Shown piece by piece: positions 35,801 through 39,246 of a stretch of DNA of 39,246 nucleotides (the first letter of the stretch is position 1; every line of letters begins with the position of its first letter). The DNA comes from Candidatus Parcubacteria bacterium (GTDB lineage: Bacteria > Patescibacteriota > Minisyncoccia > Minisyncoccales > JAGLPU01): contig JAGLPU010000001.1 of the NCBI GenBank assembly GCA_023137175.1, positions 1-39,246 on the forward strand. The letters are read 5' to 3'. The position numbers were made by a program, and so were the translations under genes. The notes under the pieces are model-generated. The model ran no database searches. It was not told where the DNA came from and worked only from the letters and a program-made list of their open reading frames with translations.

Positions 35801-37646
35801 TCGTGGTCATTCACTTGAGCATCAAGCGTTTAATTATCAGCTTTTTGCAAGCGAGGACGAAAAAGGAGAGATTGCCAAGAAACGACAAGATGTTTTGTGG
35901 AAAATATTTGACAACTATTATGCTCAACTCCCCGATAAAACAAAAGAAGTAGAGAATGACAAGACGTGGAGGTTGTATCTAGCAAGAATGGATAGAAGGA
36001 AGATAAACATCACGACGGAAAGAAAAGACGACAAAGTTCTTATAAGTTTCAATCCAGAAATTGACCCTGAATTACGAAAATACAGTGAGGATTCACTGAC
36101 AAAAAGTTCGGAGGCGATGAAATATTCGTCGCTACAGGTCTGGTCACGCTACAGATTTGAACGCAACGAAATCGAGTATCAGAAATATCCGCAATACGAC
36201 AATGATCACAAACTTGTAATCTCTGAAACAGAGCAAATTATTGAAGGACTAAAGGATGATAAAAGCGAAGGCAGAAGTTTTACTTTGTTTTATCGTTCAA
36301 TACCTCCTTACACATGTGCCGTACTAATTCGTGATTACTTCAACCAACTTGATGCCAAAGAGAAAGAATTTTGTAAAGACATAATCCTTCGATATGCTTC
36401 AATGCCATTAAAGCATGGCTACCGATATCAAGCTGGCGATGGTGTGGATGTGGCGCTTAATGTTTTGCCGCTCTTATTGAAGCATTTTATTCAAGACTCT
36501 AAGGCAATAAAGGAAACATTGCTGTTTGCATTATTTGACTCGTATTTAGTCGGTATGAATCAGCGATTCTCGGATCACGCTGTGTCAGCAGTTTTGCAAC
36601 ACTTATGGAAAGAGAGTCCTGAAGACGCCAATTCTATATTTTTAGGATACCTACTACTAAAGCCAAAGTTCGATAATTTAAGCAAATTAGTCAGAGAAGA
36701 AAACAGTAAAAAGAATAAGTATGGTCTTTCAAACGTAACCGTATTGGAGCGTCTCACGACTGAATATAAATCAGAAATTTCCAAGGTTATCTCTAATCAA
36801 CTTACCTACAGAGAAGTGCACAATGTGATTGATTTCGATCCTGGTACGCTGGTAACCGCATTCTTGCTTCTGCCTACAAAAACCACAAACGAGGATTACA
36901 AAAGATTTGTGTGTGAAATCTGCCCAGTTCTTTCAGAATTTATGAAGAATAACGATCGTGGAGGAGAGTTAGATTACACACTCAACCACCGGTTTTTGGA
37001 AAAATTAGCTTATTTCGTTTTGACTTCGAAAAAAGAGGATATTGAGGCCTATTTGAAACCGTTTATTGACGATTTTGGAAAATTAGAAGAACCGGCAGAT
37101 ATTTTTAGCGAGTTTATTATGGCTGAAAACAGTTTGAATCAATATGATGAGTTTTGGGTAGTCTGGAATCTTTTCTATCCAAAGATAATAGAACTATGTG
37201 AAGGTGGTAATCTGCAACGGCATTCAACAAACATTGTGCATAATTACCTATTAGCCTGGCAGTACTGGGGTAAAGACGTAAAAAAATGGCATTCGCTAAA
37301 AAAACAAGACAAAATATTTTTCAAGAAAGTAGCAGAAGATATTGGTGGAAATCCCGCAGTTTTGTATTCGCTTTCGAAGTTACTGAATGAAATTGGGAGT
37401 AGTTTTGCCGACGATGGAATATTTTGGATTAGTGACATTTTGCAGAAAAATCCAGATGTTTACGGCAAGGAACTAGAAGTGAATACTGTTTATTATTTAG
37501 AGAATCTTGTTAGAGGATATATTCTCAGAAATCGTTATAAAGTTCGAACAACACCACAGATAAAGAAACAGATACTAGTGATATTGAATTTTCTTTTTAA
37601 TAAAGGCTCGGTCACTGCATATATACTAAGGGAAGATATTTTGTGA
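32814..37646 (+). CDS. Mrr-like nuclease/STAND NTPase, Avs-like
   Basis: 1610 residues from the ATG at 32814; a TTG at 32769 overlaps the previous gene and adds nothing conserved. An N-terminal PD-(D/E)XK-type domain has Glu23 (AFERLCYILF), the pair ETD at 50-52 and QAK at 64-66 (GWQAKFY), the usual D-Q-x-K arrangement of Mrr-like nucleases. A STAND-type NTPase follows: Walker A GEAGIGKT at 216-223, Walker B ending Asp282 (YIIVDSAEK), and TTR at 313-315. The rest, over 1200 residues, is helical and probably forms a sensor solenoid. Size and order fit the Avs (AVAST) phage-protein sensors, especially Avs4 with its Mrr domain. It starts 28 bases after the methyltransferase and lacks a clear ribosome site. 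The base composition is visibly richer in G and C than its neighbours, suggesting a separate origin. Confidence 0.72.
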   Translation: MLQEINWDNFRVKFSADKRGAFERLCYILFCKEHSKDIGISRFKNHTGIETDPIEVNGKVIGWQAKFYDTRLSEHKKDFINSIDTTKTRHPKINKVIFYTNQEFGQNPNGTDPQYKTDIENHAKSKNVEIEWRTESYFESPFVCEKNANIAKYFFTLKEKSIIDLINELSQHTEAILDPIRSEITFNNKAIKIDRSLFMEALKDAIARSTLIVVSGEAGIGKTAVIKDFYNQIKSTVPFFVFKANEFNVVNMNEIFKSYGDFTLSDLVQEYQDAEEKYIIVDSAEKLSDIEHTEVFQQFLSILRNNGWKIIFTTRLSYLDDLKNAFVQIYNVSFEPLNIPNLTSEELVTLSTEYQFNLPQSQRLQKLLQNPFYLNEYLLYNPVGETTINYADFKDTIWNKRIAKSSYQRNNTHRKREDCFLEIAKKRATSGNFFVTVDGFDDEILQLLEIDEIIRFDSSARGYFITHDIYEEWALNKVIEQAFFKSTDYKAFYREIGHSLAIRRAFRNWLSEKFASNDSDIMGLIETTVESDQIDPCWKDEALVAVLLSEYTTTFVNHFEKKLLKSPERIVEQEESSPVVRSILIHYKYEDSLLYRIIFLLRIACKEIDQDFLKLLGVPKFNNIALSMLVTRPKGQGWESIIGFVNKHKEKLGLMYMHFILPALDDWNRNNKQGETTKNASQIALFYYNELTKQENFYFSSRDDTKDKLIRTILNGSHEIKTELTHIFNEVAANKETSHRGRYYELIKVVLSSLAESAEIAKSLPNEIITLANLFWFYTPKETDGYSDYRNDIEQYFNLSGGHLEYYPASAFQTPVFQMLQTAPEETVNFILSFTNKSIEYFAKSEFAKHEAEEIEVLVDDSGTPVKQYICHRIWNLYRGTQTAPSLLESVHMALERWLLMVAKTAKPKILEEWCLYLIQNSRSASITAIVTSVVLAEPSKLFNVAQILFQTKEFFFYDTARMQLDITAKSTYLMSHDPEGIFKNERLKTCEDNKHRGHSLEHQAFNYQLFASEDEKGEIAKKRQDVLWKIFDNYYAQLPDKTKEVENDKTWRLYLARMDRRKINITTERKDDKVLISFNPEIDPELRKYSEDSLTKSSEAMKYSSLQVWSRYRFERNEIEYQKYPQYDNDHKLVISETEQIIEGLKDDKSEGRSFTLFYRSIPPYTCAVLIRDYFNQLDAKEKEFCKDIILRYASMPLKHGYRYQAGDGVDVALNVLPLLLKHFIQDSKAIKETLLFALFDSYLVGMNQRFSDHAVSAVLQHLWKESPEDANSIFLGYLLLKPKFDNLSKLVREENSKKNKYGLSNVTVLERLTTEYKSEISKVISNQLTYREVHNVIDFDPGTLVTAFLLLPTKTTNEDYKRFVCEICPVLSEFMKNNDRGGELDYTLNHRFLEKLAYFVLTSKKEDIEAYLKPFIDDFGKLEEPADIFSEFIMAENSLNQYDEFWVVWNLFYPKIIELCEGGNLQRHSTNIVHNYLLAWQYWGKDVKKWHSLKKQDKIFFKKVAEDIGGNPAVLYSLSKLLNEIGSSFADDGIFWISDILQKNPDVYGKELEVNTVYYLENLVRGYILRNRYKVRTTPQIKKQILVILNFLFNKGSVTAYILREDIL

Positions 37647-37659
37647 TTTTTTTTAAATT

Positions 37660-39003
37660 CTATTTCAATAAAATTTTTTTATTCTTCAATAAAATTTTTC
37701 CTTCTAGACAACTAAGAAGTTCTCTCTTTTCTTGAATTTCACCCTCTTTCAATAAATATTTTGCATAATTTCGTATATCGATGTCGTCTATAATAATTTT
37801 CTCCTTTTTACCAAGAATAAATTGTTGAAACTTTTTAAATTTTTCAACATCTTCTCTAAGCTTCTTTTTGATTTCAGTTTCGTCTAAATCAATTTTCTCA
37901 ATCAGATTTTCAAATTGTTTAATTAAATCAATTTCGTTTATATATCCACATTTACAATTTTTGTCCTTTGCTTTTGTGCATCCATAATATACATGCCTAT
38001 TATGGTCACCATTTTTTAGTTTCTTAAACTTTTCAGTTGCTGAAATACCAGAACCACATAATCCGCATCTCATAATTTTTGTAAATGCGAATTCAATATT
38101 TTCTTTTCTAACTAATTGAGAGTTTTTGATTTGTTTTTGCACTAGATCAAATAATTCTTTAGTAATGATTGGTTTATGTTTGCCTTGGTACCAATTACCT
38201 GATCTTCGTGGATATTCAAATGCACCATAATAAAATGTATTATCTAGTATTCTATAGATATTCCCGAGGCTTAAATGTTTTTTGCCTAAGGCTGTTCTGA
38301 AATTAAGATCGAACTTAAGCCAATGATAAATTTTTCTGCCCGACCATTTTCCATAAGCTACTTTTTCAAACATTTGTTTTATAACAGGCGCCCTATCGGG
38401 ATCAACCAGACATCCGCCCTTATGGTCAATTCGTTTTTCTTTAAAGTATCCAGTTGGGGGACATGTCGGCCATAGTCCCATTTCACATCTTGTCCGCAAT
38501 CCACGTTTTACATTTATACCTCTGTTGTCATTTTCAAGCTTTGCTTGAGAGCAGAGTATCATTAACAAAAACTTTTCATTTGGTGAATCACTGAAAGCCT
38601 GTCCGTATGTACGAATACTGAGAAGTTTTTTTGCGTCCATAAGGTCAACGAGCGACCCTAAATCTCCAGCATTTCTAGATAATCTATCTGGTGCCCATGT
38701 GAGAATAGCATTGAATCTATCTTCTGATATGTCACGAATTAATTCTTTAAATATAGGTCGTTTATTTGAGTCTTTAGCTGATTTTGATTCTCTTCTGATA
38801 TCAATAATTTCAAGATTTTCACGTTCGGCGATTTGGAGCATTTCTTTAACTTGAGATTCAATAGAAAGTGCCTGACGTTCATCTGATTCAGTACTCTTTC
38901 GAGCATATAAGCAATATCTCATTTTGATATCCGGAGGCACAGCAGACCTTGTTTGTTGTGATAATAAATTACTATCCATATATTCATTAATGACACACTT
39001 CAT
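37660..39003 (-). CDS. Large serine recombinase
   Basis: 447 residues. The resolvase-type catalytic domain has Ser37 (YARKSTES), ALSIESQ and WAPDRLSRNAGDLG. A Recombinase domain (GYFKEKRIDHKGG through YRILDNTFYYG) and a zinc ribbon (CGLCGSG and CTKAKDKNCKCG) follow, with a basic, coiled end. It cuts and rejoins two att sites by a 5'-linked serine exchange. The start is open: the conserved part begins at Met28 (38922), so the first 27 residues may or may not be made. The C-terminus ends in a repeated ILLK motif. It converges with the STAND gene; 13 bases part the stops. No excision-directionality gene is visible. Confidence 0.9.
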   Translation of the reverse strand: MKCVINEYMDSNLLSQQTRSAVPPDIKMRYCLYARKSTESDERQALSIESQVKEMLQIAERENLEIIDIRRESKSAKDSNKRPIFKELIRDISEDRFNAILTWAPDRLSRNAGDLGSLVDLMDAKKLLSIRTYGQAFSDSPNEKFLLMILCSQAKLENDNRGINVKRGLRTRCEMGLWPTCPPTGYFKEKRIDHKGGCLVDPDRAPVIKQMFEKVAYGKWSGRKIYHWLKFDLNFRTALGKKHLSLGNIYRILDNTFYYGAFEYPRRSGNWYQGKHKPIITKELFDLVQKQIKNSQLVRKENIEFAFTKIMRCGLCGSGISATEKFKKLKNGDHNRHVYYGCTKAKDKNCKCGYINEIDLIKQFENLIEKIDLDETEIKKKLREDVEKFKKFQQFILGKKEKIIIDDIDIRNYAKYLLKEGEIQEKRELLSCLEGKILLKNKKILLK

Positions 39004-39010
39004 AGGGTCT

Positions 39011-39045
39011 GCTAAGTTGGTAACTTGTTGGTAACTTTCCTTAGC
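39011..39045. repeat. Tandem repeat inside inverted repeat before the recombinase
   Basis: GTTGGTAACTT occurs twice in a row (39016-39026 and 39027-39037). Around them lie GCTAAG (39011-39016) and CTTAGC (39040-39045) as an inverted pair. Each repeat has AACTT/AAGTT half-symmetry. It is just upstream of the recombinase start, where att sites or an autoregulatory operator would be. Confidence 0.45.
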
Positions 39046-39094
39046 AAAACATCAAATCAGCGTTATAATATGAGAGCCGGCTATAGAAGAATAA

Positions 39095-39246
39095 TTAAAA
39101 GATTGTATCCATAGTTATTCTATCTCTATCTAAATCTTCAAGAGGGCCTCTTCGTGGAGTTCCTCCAACGATAATGTCGCTAATATTATAACGACCTCTT
39201 GGTGGTTTTTCAAATAGTCCAAGCACAAGTGTTGAAAATGCGTCAG
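39095..39246 (-). CDS. C-terminal end of an unidentified gene (partial)
   Basis: The frame runs from the window edge and stops with TAA at 39097-39095, giving 49 residues that end DLDRDRITMDTIF. The segment FEKPPRGRYNISDIIVGGTP has no hydrophobic helix and no family that I recognise. The 91 bases between it and the recombinase start hold the tandem repeat at 39011-39045. Same strand as the recombinase, so both could share a promoter. Confidence 0.5.
   Translation of the reverse strand, partial: DAFSTLVLGLFEKPPRGRYNISDIIVGGTPRRGPLEDLDRDRITMDTIF

Noticed and set aside
24461-37646. DISARM, BREX or Type I R-M assignment
   Set aside because: No DUF1998 drmB, no PglZ or BrxC-like genes, no HsdS; the match is only partial.
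37660-37700. Repeat TTCAATAAAATTTTT occurring twice near the recombinase stop
   Set aside because: It encodes the recombinase's repeated ILLK C-terminus; no evidence for a terminator or att site.
24371-39003. Firm claim that the serine recombinase integrated at tRNA-Ser
   Set aside because: Large serine integrases seldom use tRNA genes, and no repeat of the tRNA 3' end was found in the window.

Overview
The window looks like a chromosomal piece of a Patescibacteria (Candidate Phyla Radiation, probably Parcubacteria-like) genome. The clues are small VirB2/TrbC-like two-helix membrane proteins with Cys-rich ectodomains, a gyrA linked to a small metallo-beta-lactamase-fold gene, scarce Shine-Dalgarno sequences, several apparently leaderless starts, low-GC DNA, and few biosynthetic genes. 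TGA serves as an ordinary stop (for example tsaD and the ECF genes), so this is not a code-25 lineage. The taxonomic call is inference; the sequence carries no rRNA.

Layout. (1) 104-6541, plus strand: a compact run of MBL-fold protein, small membrane protein, gyrA, a SAM methyltransferase and three consecutive VirB2-like membrane proteins, two with large Cys-rich outer domains, closed by a strong terminator. (2) 6660-12799: tRNA-Leu, then minus-strand hsp20, PrsW-type protease and tsaD; tRNA-Glu followed six bases later by a membrane glycosyltransferase; recG on the minus strand. (3) 12928-24175: housekeeping and transport genes: two NUDIX hydrolases, a complete ECF transporter (S, fused A-A', T), small DUF2007 and DUF2061 proteins, class 1A dihydroorotate dehydrogenase, an MFS transporter, a second MBL protein, a cupin, a eukaryote-like ITPA/HAM1 pyrophosphatase, an HD protein and a His-type Thi4. 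(4) 24212-24460: tRNA-Arg (minus) and tRNA-Ser (plus).

(5) 24461 to the right end is a probable genomic island placed directly 3' of tRNA-Ser. It holds a two-gene module (membrane protein plus Thoeris-type TIR-like protein). A four-gene run follows: an XRE regulator, a PLD-nuclease/SNF2-type helicase, an Eco57I-like DNA methyltransferase with its own specificity domain, and a 1610-residue Mrr-like nuclease/STAND NTPase that resembles the Avs (AVAST) phage sensors. A large serine recombinase and the tail of an unidentified gene end the window on the minus strand.

How the parts may work together: the helicase and methyltransferase form a plausible restriction-modification pair timed by the XRE protein, whose start lies just downstream of a palindrome overlapping its own -10 box. 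The STAND protein may act as a second, abortive layer and the TIR module as a third. The recombinase is the likely mobility gene of this or an adjoining element. Defence roles are inferred from architecture and context only.
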